From contig JAJTHN010000048.1 of NCBI GenBank assembly GCA_021297895.1, positions 1 to 44,527 of the forward strand: a DNA stretch of 44,527 bases. Direction: 5' to 3'. Every line of letters starts with the position of its first letter. Position 1 is the first letter of the stretch. Source of the DNA: Phycisphaeraceae bacterium (GTDB taxonomy: Bacteria; Planctomycetota; Phycisphaerae; Phycisphaerales; UBA1924). The translations under genes and the position numbers were made by a program. Below are positions 24,470 through 34,569 of the stretch, in pieces. The notes under the pieces were generated by a model. That model worked only from the letters and a program-made list of their open reading frames with translations, made no database searches and was not told where the DNA came from.

Positions 24470-27124
24470 TCAGCGGCCGCAGCCCGCCGCGCGCATCGAG
24501 GCCCGGATCTTCTCGATCACCTCCGCCCGCGCCTTGGCCAGTTCCGCCGGCTCCGGCTCGGTCCCCGCGGGGGCCGCCGCCGCCTTCTGCGTGGCCGCGA
24601 GCATCATCGCCAGCGCCCTGTTCCAGCTCTCGCAGGCCAGCGCATCATCGCCGCGCGCCTGCTGCAGGTCGCCCATGGCGGCGATCCTGTCCGCCAGCGC
24701 CGGATGCTCCGGCGGCCAGTGCTCGGCGGTGATCGCCACCGAACGCTCGATGTTGATCAGCGCGCGGTCGGTGTCGCCCATCCGCTGCTGCACCTCGGAC
24801 AGGGCCTGGTAGACCTCCGCCAGCCGCGGGTGGTCATCATCGAAGCGGGCGCGCAGCACCGCGACCGACTTCTCCATGCTCGCCACCGCCTCCTTGTTGA
24901 GCCCCTGATCGGCGCGGATCCTGCCCCCGAGAAGGTGCGTCAGGTAGAGCGTCGGATGGTCCTGGCCCAGGTGCTTGATCTCCAGCGCCAGGGCGCGGTC
25001 GATGTGCGCGCGGGCGGCGTCCGGGTCCTTCTGCACGTGCAGGATCATCGCCAGGACGAAGTGCTCCGCCGCGGCCCGGTGGTGCTCCGGTCCCAGGTGC
25101 TTGAGCGTCAGCTCCAGCGCCCGCTCGGCGCTGGCCCGGGCGGCGGCCGCTTCGCCCTGCCGCAGCCGCACCATCGCCAGCGTGCCGTGCCGATGGGCCA
25201 CGATCATCGAGTCCGCCGGATGGTGCCGGGCGTCGATCGCCATGGCCCGGTCGATGAGCTCGCGCGCGGCCGCGGGGTTCCCGTCCTCGAGCAGCATCAG
25301 CGCCCGCTCGGCGTACCAGTCGGCCATGACCCGGTGCTCGGCCCCCAGCACCCGGATGCTCTTGTCCACCGCCCGCGTGATCGCCGAGAGCGCCTCGGCC
25401 GACTCGCCCCGATCCTGATGGATCCGCGCCAGCTCCAGCAGCGGGATGCGCAGGGCCGTTGAGGTCGACCCCAGGTGCGCCGCCATGATCGCCAGCGCGC
25501 GATCGATCGTCTCCCGCGCCGAGTCCGAGTCGCCCTCCGCACGCTCGATCATCGCCCGCACGCGGAGCGGCTCGGCCCGCATGAGCCCGTCGACACCCCC
25601 GTTCGCCGCCGCGACATCCAGGGCCTTCTCGGCGTTGATCCGCGCGCCGACGATGTCGCCCTGCTCGAGCTGGATCAGCGCGAAGGTCGCCCAGATCACC
25701 GCGTACACCGGCGCGCCCGGCGGGGCGACCTTGGCGACAAAGTCCGCCACCGCCTCGATCGCCTCCCGGGCCTTGTCCGTCTCGCCAAGCCCAAGAAGCA
25801 GCCGGGCCTGCTCCAGCCGCAGCGACGCGGTCGGGAACGATGCGGCCCCCGTGTCGCGGGTGGAGATCTCGATCGCCTTGTCAAGGTGCGGACGGGCCGC
25901 CAGCCAGTCGCCCTGCTCGAGCATCACCCCGAAGAGGTTCTGACGCATCGACCCGATGAGCGTGTGATCCGCCGCCAGGTGCAGCGACGCGTACGCCACG
26001 GCCGTGTCGAGATTCTCCCGCGCCGCGGCCAGGTCCCCCAGCCGCTGCTGCACGAGGCCCTTGCAGTTGAGCAGCCCGGCCACCAGCACGCTCTCCCGCA
26101 CGATGAAACGCTCGGCGATCGCGATGCCCCGATCGGCGCTGGCCAGCGCATCCTGCGGTTTCTCGCGGTCCAGTTGCACCGCGCTGAGCATCATCAGCAC
26201 CGTCGCCGCGGCGATCGGCTCGCGGCCCGGCCTCCGGCTCAGGCTGCCCAGCGCCCGCTCCAGAGTCCGCTGGGCGTCCTCCAGGTCCCCCGAGGCCCGC
26301 TGGATCACCGCCAGACGGAACCGGTGGACCGCCATGCCCGGATCGTCCGCACCGATGATCTTGCCGAGCTGGGCGATCGCGTCGTCGATGTTCTTGCGGG
26401 CCTGATCGATGTTCCCGCGGTCCTCCTGGAACCACGCCAGACGCGAGAGCACCAGCGCCCGCATCCGCGGCGTGACCGTCCGCTCGGTCAGCACCGCCCG
26501 CAGAGCACGCTCCGCGGCCGCGTGATCGACCGCGGCGCCCAGAGTGGCCCGAGCGCCGGAACCGACCCCGAGCTTGTACAGCAGGTGCGCCGATGTCGGC
26601 ATCGCCCGGGCCGCGACCTGGTAGGCCTCCAGCGCGTTGATCCGCTGATCGCCCATGAGCGCCCGGTCCCCCCGCAGCGCCAGTGCACGCTCGGCATCGG
26701 ACGGGGACTTCCACAGCCCGCGCGCCCGGTCCGCATCCACCCGCGCAATCGCCGCATCGACCTCCTCCGCCGTCACCTTGGTACGCGGATCGGAGGCCAG
26801 GAGCACCGTCGCGCGGGCCTGTTGGATCGCGTTGCCCTCCGCCCGCACGCCCGTCAGAAGGGCGATCTGCTCGGCCGTCAGGGCGGGCGGGATGATCTCG
26901 ATCTCATCGGCAAAGGCCTCGCTCCTGTGAAGATCGAGCTCATCCAGTGCGCGATCGGTCTCCGCCGCGGGGCCCGCCGCCGCCGCGGGCCGCTCCCGGC
27001 TGTCGGGCGATCCCGCCGCCGCGGGCACGCCGCTCAGCAGCACCGCCACGGCCGCACCCGCCGCCACGGCCACCGCCACGCACCGCCGCCCGGCGAACCC
27101 CTCACCCTGTCCCTTGGTCATCAT
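24470..27124 (-). CDS. Secreted TPR-repeat protein
   Basis: About 884 residues from ATG 27124, which has GGGAG upstream. The N-terminus is a signal peptide or membrane anchor: GRRCVAVAVAAGAAVAVLLSG, given here as RRCVAVAVAAGAAVAVLL then SGVPAAAGS. The rest is a long run of tetratricopeptide repeats of the kinesin-light-chain/TPR_12 type, about 42 residues each. Recurrent elements include ALALEIKHLGQDHPTLYLTH, LELTLKHLGPEHHRAAAEH and INIERSVAITAEHWPPEHPA. No enzymatic domain is seen. It is probably an exported protein-protein interaction scaffold. A degraded frame continues in phase after the stop. Confidence 0.75.
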   Translation of the reverse strand: MMTKGQGEGFAGRRCVAVAVAAGAAVAVLLSGVPAAAGSPDSRERPAAAAGPAAETDRALDELDLHRSEAFADEIEIIPPALTAEQIALLTGVRAEGNAIQQARATVLLASDPRTKVTAEEVDAAIARVDADRARGLWKSPSDAERALALRGDRALMGDQRINALEAYQVAARAMPTSAHLLYKLGVGSGARATLGAAVDHAAAERALRAVLTERTVTPRMRALVLSRLAWFQEDRGNIDQARKNIDDAIAQLGKIIGADDPGMAVHRFRLAVIQRASGDLEDAQRTLERALGSLSRRPGREPIAAATVLMMLSAVQLDREKPQDALASADRGIAIAERFIVRESVLVAGLLNCKGLVQQRLGDLAAARENLDTAVAYASLHLAADHTLIGSMRQNLFGVMLEQGDWLAARPHLDKAIEISTRDTGAASFPTASLRLEQARLLLGLGETDKAREAIEAVADFVAKVAPPGAPVYAVIWATFALIQLEQGDIVGARINAEKALDVAAANGGVDGLMRAEPLRVRAMIERAEGDSDSARETIDRALAIMAAHLGSTSTALRIPLLELARIHQDRGESAEALSAITRAVDKSIRVLGAEHRVMADWYAERALMLLEDGNPAAARELIDRAMAIDARHHPADSMIVAHRHGTLAMVRLRQGEAAAARASAERALELTLKHLGPEHHRAAAEHFVLAMILHVQKDPDAARAHIDRALALEIKHLGQDHPTLYLTHLLGGRIRADQGLNKEAVASMEKSVAVLRARFDDDHPRLAEVYQALSEVQQRMGDTDRALINIERSVAITAEHWPPEHPALADRIAAMGDLQQARGDDALACESWNRALAMMLAATQKAAAAPAGTEPEPAELAKARAEVIEKIRASMRAAGCGR

Positions 27125-27397
27125 CGCAGACTCCCACAGGCCGGCCGCCGAGCGGGGCCCCGTGTTGCGTTGTCCCAATGACCTTGCTCCCGCCGCGACC
27201 GCGGCCGCCCGCTCCCGCGAAGCAAGATCGCAGCAATATTACGGGTGTTTCCGCTTGGCGGCAACCGGCGTGGGCCGGTGCCCGCCGATGCCGCCGGCGG
27301 CCCGGAACGGTCGGGGCGGGCCGGGATGCGCGGGCGAACGCGCCGCGCCGCCCGCACGGCGGTTGCCGCGGCGGTGGGGGGCCCTGGCCCCGGAGCG

Positions 27398-29032
27398 TCA
27401 GGAAGCGGCCGGATCGGCCCCGATGGTCCCGGTGGCGATGAGCGCCTCGATCGCGGCGATGTCGGCCGTGAGCGGGCGGTCATCGGTCAGCGGGGGGACG
27501 AGCGTGCGGATGACCGCCAGCGCCGCCTCCACGCCGCGGCCGCTGCGCAGGGGCCGGTGGGTCTCGATCCCCTGCGATGCAATGAGCAGCTCGATGGCCA
27601 CGACCGTGCGGGCAAGTTCCAGGATGCGGCGGGCCTTGGCCGCGCTGCGCGGACCGAAGGAATTGTAATCTTCCATGCCCGCGCAGGTGCCCACGTTCGC
27701 GACGCTCGCGGGCGTGCAGAGCCCGACGATCTCGTTGACGCAGGCCGCCGCGGTGTACTGGGCGATCATCAGCCCGCTCTGCAGCCCCGGCTGCGGGGCC
27801 AGAAAGGGCTTGAGCCTGCTCTCGGGCTCGAACGCGCCGGTCATCAGGTAGCTCCGCCGCTCGCTCGCCCCGGCGATGTGCGCCAGCGGGACCGCGACCG
27901 CATCCAGAGGGATGGCCAGCGGCATGCCGTGGAAGTTCGCGCCCGAGACGATGGAATCAGCGCGCGAGCCCAGCACGCCGCGGGCAAAGACCAGCGGGTT
28001 GTCCGTCACCGCCGAGAGCTCATCGATCACCGGACGGGCGAAACTCGCCAGCGCCGAGGCCACCGCGCCCAGGATCGTCGGGCCGGCGCGCAGCGAGTAG
28101 GGGTCCTGCACGCGCGGGTCGTTGTCGATGTGGCTGGTCACGATCGTGCTGCCGGCCAGAAGCCCGCGGAGGCTCGCCAGCACCGCGGCCTGGTCCGCGT
28201 GGTTGCGGGCCGCGGCCAGCCGGGCATCCAGGAACGAGTGGCTCGCCCGGCACGCGTCGATCGTCATGGCCAGGGCGACCCGCGCCGCCGCGAACAGGTT
28301 CGCCGCATCGGCGCGGATCAGGCAGGCCTGCGCGAGCATCAGGTGCGTGCCGTTGATCAGCGCCAGGCCCTCCTTGGCCGCCAGCTCCACCGGGGCCAGC
28401 CCCGCCTCGGCCAGCGCGACCGATGCGGGAACGACCCCGCCATCGCGCAGCACCGTGCCCTCGCCCGTCAGCGCCAGGGCGATATGCGCCAGCGGCGCGA
28501 GATCGCCCGATGCGCCCACCGAGCCGACGCTCGGCACCTCGGGCACCAATCCCGCGTTGAGCATCGCGACCAGCCCATGAGCCACCGCCGGTCGCACGCC
28601 CGACAAACCCCGGGAGAGCGACGCGGCCAGCAGCACCATCATCGCCCGGACCACCTCCGGCTCCAGCGCGGCGCCGGTTCCGGCCGAGTGCGAGCGGATC
28701 AGGTTCCGCTGGAGCGTGCGCAGGTCCGCATCGGCGATGCGCCGCTTGGCCAGCGAGCCGAAGCCCGTGTTGATGCCGTAGTACGGCCGGCCGGAGCGCA
28801 GCAGCGATTCCACGACGCCGCGCGAGCGGTCCATGGCCCTGATCGCCGCGGGATCGATCGACACCGGCACGCCGTCCCGGGCGACGGCGACGACCTGCTC
28901 GACGCTCAGCGGCCCGGGCCGGAGGATCACGCCCGCCGCCCCCGCGCCGAGCGCCGCCCGCGCGGACCGTGCTGATGAGGCGGCGCGCGGTGCGTTCGAT
29001 GATGATCCGGCTCGTCGCTTGCTCATGTCCAA
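27398..29032 (-). CDS. hutH: Histidine/aromatic amino-acid ammonia-lyase
   Basis: A 544-residue MIO-dependent ammonia-lyase, most likely histidine ammonia-lyase, which converts L-histidine to urocanate and ammonia. The cofactor-forming Ala-Ser-Gly lies in SVGASGDLAPLAH. The catalytic tyrosine lies in YYGINTGFGSL, the SHSAGTG segment contributes substrate selectivity, and MEDYNSFG replaces the QEDHVSM-like motif of typical HutH. That last difference leaves room for a related tyrosine/phenylalanine ammonia-lyase. No hutU, hutI or hutG is nearby, so a complete histidine-degradation operon is not present here. The N-terminus has about 30 extra Ala/Arg-rich residues, so the true start may be further in. 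Confidence 0.85.
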   Translation of the reverse strand: MDMSKRRAGSSSNAPRAASSARSARAALGAGAAGVILRPGPLSVEQVVAVARDGVPVSIDPAAIRAMDRSRGVVESLLRSGRPYYGINTGFGSLAKRRIADADLRTLQRNLIRSHSAGTGAALEPEVVRAMMVLLAASLSRGLSGVRPAVAHGLVAMLNAGLVPEVPSVGSVGASGDLAPLAHIALALTGEGTVLRDGGVVPASVALAEAGLAPVELAAKEGLALINGTHLMLAQACLIRADAANLFAAARVALAMTIDACRASHSFLDARLAAARNHADQAAVLASLRGLLAGSTIVTSHIDNDPRVQDPYSLRAGPTILGAVASALASFARPVIDELSAVTDNPLVFARGVLGSRADSIVSGANFHGMPLAIPLDAVAVPLAHIAGASERRSYLMTGAFEPESRLKPFLAPQPGLQSGLMIAQYTAAACVNEIVGLCTPASVANVGTCAGMEDYNSFGPRSAAKARRILELARTVVAIELLIASQGIETHRPLRSGRGVEAALAVIRTLVPPLTDDRPLTADIAAIEALIATGTIGADPAAS

Positions 29033-29401
29033 GTGTTGCCCCGCCGGGTGGCGCGAGCCAGCCGAGCCGCGATCGTGTCCGCCCGCGGCCGGCCGCGCCC
29101 GCCCGATCGCCGCGCCGGCCCGCGAAGGTCCGCGATCAACCGCCCGGGCCCGCCCGCCCGCGATGTGATCGGCCCACGCGCCATCCGGCGGCGAGCACGA
29201 GACGGTCGCCGATCATCGCACACCATCCGCCGCGGCCGCCGCCGATCCGGCCCGCACGTGCGTCGGCCCGGCCCCGCCAGCGGCCATTTGAGGCCTTCAC
29301 GGCTCAAAAAGCCGGCTTCAGCACGGTGATTTCGCCCGGGAAGCCAAAAGACCGATAATCCATGTTATGTTAACCGAGGCTCGCTGGATCGCGTTCGCTT
29401 G
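29033..29401. other. Intergenic region upstream of hutH
   Basis: About 370 bases between two leftward genes. Positions 29,050-29,280 are very GC-rich with no recognisable protein. The stretch about 29,350-29,385 is locally AT-rich (ATAATCCATGTTATGTTAA) and is the likeliest promoter site for hutH; I cannot assign boxes with confidence. Confidence 0.35.
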
Positions 29402-31162
29402 TCACCGTGTCACCCCCGCGATGACCATCAGTGTATCGGTCAGCCGCGCGGCAAAGCCCCGGCCGTCACAGAGCGGCGACGCCAGCAGCATCGGCCGCAG
29501 CGCCGACCGATAGCGCCGCAGTTCCGCGGCGTCGGTCGCGAGCCGCGCGGCGAGCTCGACGAACTCTCCGTCATCGCGCGCGACCAGCTCGCCGACGCCG
29601 ACGCTCCGAAGCAGCGACTCGCTGACGCGACCGGCGCTGGTGGTGCCAACCTTCGTGACCATCGGGACGCCCATGAGCAGCGACTCGCACACCGTGGTCG
29701 TGCCGTTGTACGGGAACGTGTCGAGCGACACATCCACCGCGGCGTACCGCGCCAGCACGGCAAGCGATGAATCCGAGGGCCGTTCGAGCACCAGCCGATC
29801 CTCCGTGATGCCCAGCGATGCCATGCGCTCACGCACGTCCGCGGCGACGCCGTCATCGCTGAGCGCGACATGCTTGAGCATCAGCCGCGAGCCCGGTACG
29901 CGATGCAAAACTCTGGCCCACACCGCCAGCAGCCCCGTATGGATCTTCATGAAAGCGCTGAACGAGCCGAACGTGATCGGCGCCCCGGCCAGGCTCGGCA
30001 CGGGCGCGACCTCCGGAACGCCCGCGGGCGGCGAATAACACAGAAACGGAGCATCGAGCCGGTGCAGCCTCTCGACGCAGCGTGGCTCGAATCCCGCCGG
30101 ATCCGTGATCGAGTCCACGAGGCGGACATCAACGCTCCGCACGCCGGTCGTGCTCGGGTAGCCGATGTACGTCGCTTGCACCGGTGCGGCACGCACGTGC
30201 AGGGCCGGGAGCGCGTTGCCGTCGGTCAGGCCGGCCAGTTCAAGGAGAACATCCAACCGATCGGCACGGATCATCGCCGCGGCGTCGCGGAACGAGCGGC
30301 CGTGCAAGTGCCGCCAGATGCTCGAGGCTTTCTCGAACCGTCGCGAGACATCGTCCGCCAATCGCCCGGTGTGGTAGCACGCGATCATCACGCGGGAGCG
30401 GTCGGCGTGCGTGACGAACGGCTCGATGAAGTACGCCGTCGCGTGCGCCCGCAGGTCGGGCGAGATGATGCCGACGCGCAGCGGCCGAGCACCCGCTCGC
30501 ACCTCCCCCACATCGGCCGCGATCGTCGCGGGCATGCCGTGCCTGGCCGCGATCAGATCGCCCAAACGCACGTGATGGGCGGTCGCGGCCTCGGGCGTCG
30601 CGTTCGGGGCGTAGTTGCTCGTGCTGGCCAGCGACATGGCGATCTCATCGCTCGCCGGATCGAGTTCCGCCGCTCGCCGAAGCGCGTCGTACGCCTCATC
30701 CGCGCGCCCGTGCATGTGCAGCGAGCTTCCGAGCTGCGCGTGCAAGAGCGCGTGCCCCGGCGCGAACTCGAGCCCCCGGCGTGCCACCGCGAGCGCTTCG
30801 CTCGCCCGGCCATTCCGCAGCAGCGCAATCGCGAGCCACGTGCGTGCGAGCGGGTCCTCCGGCAAGCCCTCGACCGCGCGCTGCAGATCCGCGATCGCGG
30901 CGTCAATCTTGCCGACACCCAGGCGGGCCGCACCGAGGTTCGCCAGCGCCCGGGGGTCTCCCGGCAGCATCGCCAGGGTCCGCTCGGCAAAGTGCTCCGC
31001 ACGCACGAAGTCCTTGCGCTTGAGCAGCACGTACGCCATCGCCGCGGTGTTCTCGACATCGCCCGGTTTCAACCGCAGGCTCGCGAGCAGGGCCTTCTCG
31101 GCCGCTTCCCACTGCTGCAGGTCGATCAGTTCCCCCACGCGTTTGCTACCGGCGCTGCTCAT
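29402..31162 (-). CDS. TPR + O-GlcNAc-transferase-like glycosyltransferase
   Basis: A 586-residue protein like eukaryotic and bacterial OGT/SPINDLY (GT41). The first 180 residues hold TPR repeats (AMAYVLLKRKDFVRAEHFAE, ALANLGAARLGVGKIDAAI). The catalytic half starts at about 210 with RPLRVGIISPDLRAHATAYF, followed by DVLLELAGLTDGNALPALH, QATYIGYPSTTGV, ITFGSFSAFMKI, RLMLKH, and the C-terminal donor-binding motif DTFPYNGTTTVCESLLMGVP. Such enzymes transfer a sugar from a nucleotide sugar to protein Ser/Thr. Key GT41 blocks are all visible. It is followed at some distance by hutH and preceded by the GNAT gene. Confidence 0.85.
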   Translation of the reverse strand: MSSAGSKRVGELIDLQQWEAAEKALLASLRLKPGDVENTAAMAYVLLKRKDFVRAEHFAERTLAMLPGDPRALANLGAARLGVGKIDAAIADLQRAVEGLPEDPLARTWLAIALLRNGRASEALAVARRGLEFAPGHALLHAQLGSSLHMHGRADEAYDALRRAAELDPASDEIAMSLASTSNYAPNATPEAATAHHVRLGDLIAARHGMPATIAADVGEVRAGARPLRVGIISPDLRAHATAYFIEPFVTHADRSRVMIACYHTGRLADDVSRRFEKASSIWRHLHGRSFRDAAAMIRADRLDVLLELAGLTDGNALPALHVRAAPVQATYIGYPSTTGVRSVDVRLVDSITDPAGFEPRCVERLHRLDAPFLCYSPPAGVPEVAPVPSLAGAPITFGSFSAFMKIHTGLLAVWARVLHRVPGSRLMLKHVALSDDGVAADVRERMASLGITEDRLVLERPSDSSLAVLARYAAVDVSLDTFPYNGTTTVCESLLMGVPMVTKVGTTSAGRVSESLLRSVGVGELVARDDGEFVELAARLATDAAELRRYRSALRPMLLASPLCDGRGFAARLTDTLMVIAGVTR

Positions 31163-31186
31163 CGTCGCTCCGCTGACCGCCGTGAC

Positions 31187-31705
31187 TCACAGAACCCTCT
31201 GAAAGTACAGCGTGTCGGGCATCGGGTCATCGTTGTAGCGCTCGCAGGGCGCGAATCCCATCGATCGGTACAGCGCGATCGCCGCATCCATGCTCCCCGA
31301 TGTGTCCAGCCGCATCAAGCGATAACCCGCCGCACGGGCATCGATCAGCACCCGCTCGACCAGAGCCCGCGCGACTCCGCGTCCGCGGCACTCCGGACGC
31401 ACGTACATCCGCTTGAGCTCGCACTCATCCGCCGGCGCAGCGGGGTCCACGCTCCGCATCGGCCTGAACGCGATGCACCCGACTGCCGCGTCCACGCCGT
31501 CCGCCCCCCACTGCCCCCACACGGCGATGTACATCCCGCCCGCGGGCGGCGCATAGGCCCCGGGCAGCCCGGCGAGTTCGTGCTCGAAGCCCTGATGGGC
31601 GAGGCTCTCGCCCGCCAGATGCGCGATCGACCGTGCGTACTCATCGAACAACGCCGCGCAGCGATGGAGACGATCACCCTCGCTGGCGGACTCAACCCGG
31701 ACCAT
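31187..31705 (-). CDS. GNAT-family acetyltransferase
   Basis: 172 residues with the GNAT fold. The acetyl-CoA motif is VRPECRGRGVARALVERVL (the R/Q-x-x-G-R/G-x-A loop), followed by GYRLMRLDT and a final strand-helix AIALYRSMGFAPCERY. The N-terminal strands include GMYIAVWGQWGADGVDAAVG and CIAFRP. The substrate cannot be predicted. It lies 33 bases downstream of proS in the same direction, so co-transcription is likely. Confidence 0.85.
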   Translation of the reverse strand: MVRVESASEGDRLHRCAALFDEYARSIAHLAGESLAHQGFEHELAGLPGAYAPPAGGMYIAVWGQWGADGVDAAVGCIAFRPMRSVDPAAPADECELKRMYVRPECRGRGVARALVERVLIDARAAGYRLMRLDTSGSMDAAIALYRSMGFAPCERYNDDPMPDTLYFQRVL

Positions 31706-31738
31706 CTCGCGGTTCCTCGCCGGCCTGGCTTGTCCGAT

Positions 31739-33592
31739 TCAGCTCTGCGCCGCATCGGATGGTCTGGCGTTGCGACCGTGCACGATCGCGCTGACGCACC
31801 AGTTCACCACCTCGCCCCGCGGCACCAGTTCACCCTTGTCGTCGGCGGTCCGCAGGCGGAACTCCACCGCGCCCGCCGCGAGCGACTTCTCGCCCAGCGT
31901 CAGGCGGATCGGTACGCCGATCAGGTCCGCATCCTTGAACTTCACGCCGGGACGCTCGTCGCGATCGTCGATGAGCACATCGATCCCGCGCTGGGCCAGT
32001 TCGCCCGCGATTGTCCGCGCAAGGTCGCGGTGCTCCTGGCTGTCGGCCTTCATCAGCGTGATGATCACGTGGTACGGCGCGATCGCCGCGGGCCAGATGA
32101 TGCCGTTGGCGTCGTGATTCTGCTCCACGCTCGACGCGAGCGTGCGAGAGACGCCGATGCCGTAGCACCCCATGATCACCGATCGCTTCTGCTGCTTGTC
32201 GTCGAGCACGCTCAGCCCCATCGCGTCGGAGTACTTCGTGCCGAGCTTGAAGATGTGCCCCACCTCGATGCCGCGGCCGGTCACCAGCGCCGCGCCCGCG
32301 GACCGGGGCGACGGATCACCCTCCAGCGCGTTGCGAACGTCGGCGATGCGCACCCGCGCGGCATCATCCAGCGTCGCGCCGATCTCGCGACGCAGGTTGA
32401 AGTGCTTGACGTGATAGTCGGCCCTGTCGCCCCCGCTCGCCCAGAAGCCGCCGGTGGTCACGTCCGGGTCCAGCAGCAGCAGCGTGCCCGGCACCGTGTT
32501 CACCGTCCGGGGTGAAACGTACCCGATCGCGAACCCCGCGGCGCGGGCCGCCTTTTCATCGGCGAGCACAACCTTCTTCGCGCCGCACGCGGCCTTGACC
32601 TTGCCCTCGTTGACCTCGTGATTGCCGCGGACCACCGCAACGACCCACGAGATGCCGGCGGAGCCCTCGCCGTGCTCGGCGATCTGGAAGACGATGCTCT
32701 TGAGCATCCGGTCCGGCTTGACCTTCATGAACTTGCCGACCTCGTCGATGCCCGGCAGTCCCGGCGTGTGCACCTCGGTCAGTTCGCCCGTGGGCGTCTC
32801 GGTGAGCGTTCCAAGTGCGCGCTGGCCGATCTCGCACTTCTCGACGTTCGCGGCGTACCCCGACACCGGACACTTGAGAATCGTGTCCTCGCCGCTGGGC
32901 GCGTTGACCATGAACTCGTGGCTGGCCGATCCGCCGATCGGACCGGACTCGGCCTCCACAGCCGTGAAGTCCAGACCGCAGCGCTTGAAAATGTTCGTGT
33001 ACGCCGCGTACATCCGGTCGTACGTCTCGTTGAGCCCGCCCGGCCCTTCCACGTTGAGGTGGAACGAGTAGGCGTCCTTCATCAGGAACTCGCGGCACCG
33101 AAGCAGCCCCGACCGCGGCCGTGCCTCATCGCGGAACTTGGTCTGGATCTGGTACAGGTTCACCGGCAACTGCTTGTAGCTGGTCACCGAGCCGCCGACG
33201 AGTTCGGTGATCGGCTCCTCGTGCGTCGGCCCCAGCGCGTACTGGGCATCCTTGCGGTCGCTGATCTTGAACAGCAACTCGCCGTAATCCTGGTCGCGCT
33301 TCGTGCCCTTGTACAGCTCGATCGGAAGCAGCACGGGCAGGTGCAACTCGTGTGCGCCCGCACCGTCCATCTCCTGCCGCACGATCTCGCTGATCTTCCT
33401 GAGCACGCGGAAGCCAAGCGGCAGAAAGTCGTAGATTCCCGCGCCCAGCTTGCGGATGAACCCGGCCCGCAGCAGCAGCACGTGCGACGGGCTCTCGGCC
33501 TCCGCCGGCGCCTCTCGCGTCGTGGGGATCAGCGTCTCAGACCAGCGATGAACCACACCCCGCGGGGCGACGGCGATGCTCTCGGTAGACAT
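31739..33592 (-). CDS. proS: Prolyl-tRNA synthetase (bacterial, with editing domain)
   Basis: 617 residues, the length of bacterial-type ProS, which charges tRNA-Pro with proline in the cytoplasm. Class II motif 1 is in GIYDFLPLGFRVLRKI, motif 2 in FRDEARPRSGLLRCREFLMK, motif 3 in YGIGVSRTLASSVEQNHD. The substrate segment GPTHEEPITELVGG is present. The INS editing domain occupies about residues 230-400 and includes MLKSIVFQ and LLLLDPDVTTGGFW. The C-terminal anticodon-binding domain contains IDVLIDDRDERPGVKFKDAD. A normal housekeeping gene with nothing unusual seen. Confidence 0.95.
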   Translation of the reverse strand: MSTESIAVAPRGVVHRWSETLIPTTREAPAEAESPSHVLLLRAGFIRKLGAGIYDFLPLGFRVLRKISEIVRQEMDGAGAHELHLPVLLPIELYKGTKRDQDYGELLFKISDRKDAQYALGPTHEEPITELVGGSVTSYKQLPVNLYQIQTKFRDEARPRSGLLRCREFLMKDAYSFHLNVEGPGGLNETYDRMYAAYTNIFKRCGLDFTAVEAESGPIGGSASHEFMVNAPSGEDTILKCPVSGYAANVEKCEIGQRALGTLTETPTGELTEVHTPGLPGIDEVGKFMKVKPDRMLKSIVFQIAEHGEGSAGISWVVAVVRGNHEVNEGKVKAACGAKKVVLADEKAARAAGFAIGYVSPRTVNTVPGTLLLLDPDVTTGGFWASGGDRADYHVKHFNLRREIGATLDDAARVRIADVRNALEGDPSPRSAGAALVTGRGIEVGHIFKLGTKYSDAMGLSVLDDKQQKRSVIMGCYGIGVSRTLASSVEQNHDANGIIWPAAIAPYHVIITLMKADSQEHRDLARTIAGELAQRGIDVLIDDRDERPGVKFKDADLIGVPIRLTLGEKSLAAGAVEFRLRTADDKGELVPRGEVVNWCVSAIVHGRNARPSDAAQS

Positions 33593-33650
33593 AGGCCGCG
33601 ATGGTAGCGCTGTTCGTGGGAATCCGACGTTCGGTCGCCGGGCCGATCGA

Positions 33651-34268
33651 TCAGCCGACGATCAGCCGCGCGGGCATGTCCATGTCCGCCGCCAACTGGC
33701 GAACCTGCGTCAGACTCAAGTCCAGGAACGGCGTCTCGATGGCGAACTCGCCCTTCGGGCAATCCAGCGCGATCAGTCGCGAGACCAGCAGCGCCCGGTC
33801 GCTCGCATCGGCGATGCGGTCGGCCGTCAATCCGCGCTCGACACTGCTCCGCGATGTTGACGACTCCACGCCCCGCCGCACGGGCCATACAACACGCCAG
33901 ATCCCGCGAGCAACCGCTTCGCGCGAGGCACTCAGGAGCATCCGGCTCATGTCCCACCCCTGCCCGGGCCTGCGGCCATGCTCCACGGCGGTCACGTCAT
34001 CGCCCGTTGCTACCTCAACACGCGCCCCCGGCAGCAACTCCGCCAGCCGCGACTCGTGCGCGGCACGATCCGCGGTCGAAAGGTCCGACGCCGACCAGAC
34101 CACCACGCCGAGCCCCTGTCCCGCCCCACCACCCGCTGCCCCGCCTGGTCCGGCACCTGGAGACGAGCGAACAAACTCCGTCCAGCACGCCGCGGCAGTG
34201 CAGAACTCGCCACTCTCCTGGTCCGCCAGAATGATCAGCACGTCGGCAACCCGTTCCATGCTGGACAT
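33651..34268 (-). CDS. Protein with QueC-like C-terminus, function uncertain
   Basis: 205 residues from ATG 34268 (MSSMERVADVLIILADQESG). The last 40 residues, ALDCPKGEFAIETPFLDLSL followed by TQVRQLAADMDMPARLI, resemble the C-terminal part of N-type ATP-pyrophosphatases such as QueC, where ETP...L-x-K/L-x-x-V marks the substrate side. The ATP-binding SGGxDS loop of such enzymes is absent; the N-terminus instead reads LIILADQESGEF. It may be a divergent family member or a non-catalytic derivative. It lies 58 bases downstream-facing from the proS start in the same direction. Family call is tentative. Confidence 0.4.
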   Translation of the reverse strand: MSSMERVADVLIILADQESGEFCTAAACWTEFVRSSPGAGPGGAAGGGAGQGLGVVVWSASDLSTADRAAHESRLAELLPGARVEVATGDDVTAVEHGRRPGQGWDMSRMLLSASREAVARGIWRVVWPVRRGVESSTSRSSVERGLTADRIADASDRALLVSRLIALDCPKGEFAIETPFLDLSLTQVRQLAADMDMPARLIVG

Positions 34269-34569
34269 TATCGGCCAACTTGACGATCGGCGCTGAGCAA
34301 CCGCCGGAACACTTGGGGGGCTGGAGTGTCCACCGCCCGCCCGGAAGTTCTGTGGCCTTTCGGTAGTGGCCGCTGGAGCTACCCGCTTCCGATCACACGT
34401 CACGGGGAAGCACTGGCACGGGGCGGCCACCATCGCTCTGAAGTAGAGATGACTTCCACCCGATTCAAGAGGAGTCAGATATCCGAGGAGTGCGACTCTG
34501 ATCAATGGAGACACGAAACTGCGCGCCGCGGCGACATGGTCGCTCCGGCTGCTGAACTCGCCTCGACCC
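34269..34569. other. Divergent intergenic region
   Basis: About 300 bases between the QueC-like gene and the sensor kinase. GAGTC at 34472 and GACTC at 34494 bracket a GATATC palindrome. The kinase frame is open back through part of this region, so its true start may lie here, for instance after GAGGAG at 34485. No confident promoter boxes seen. Confidence 0.35.
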
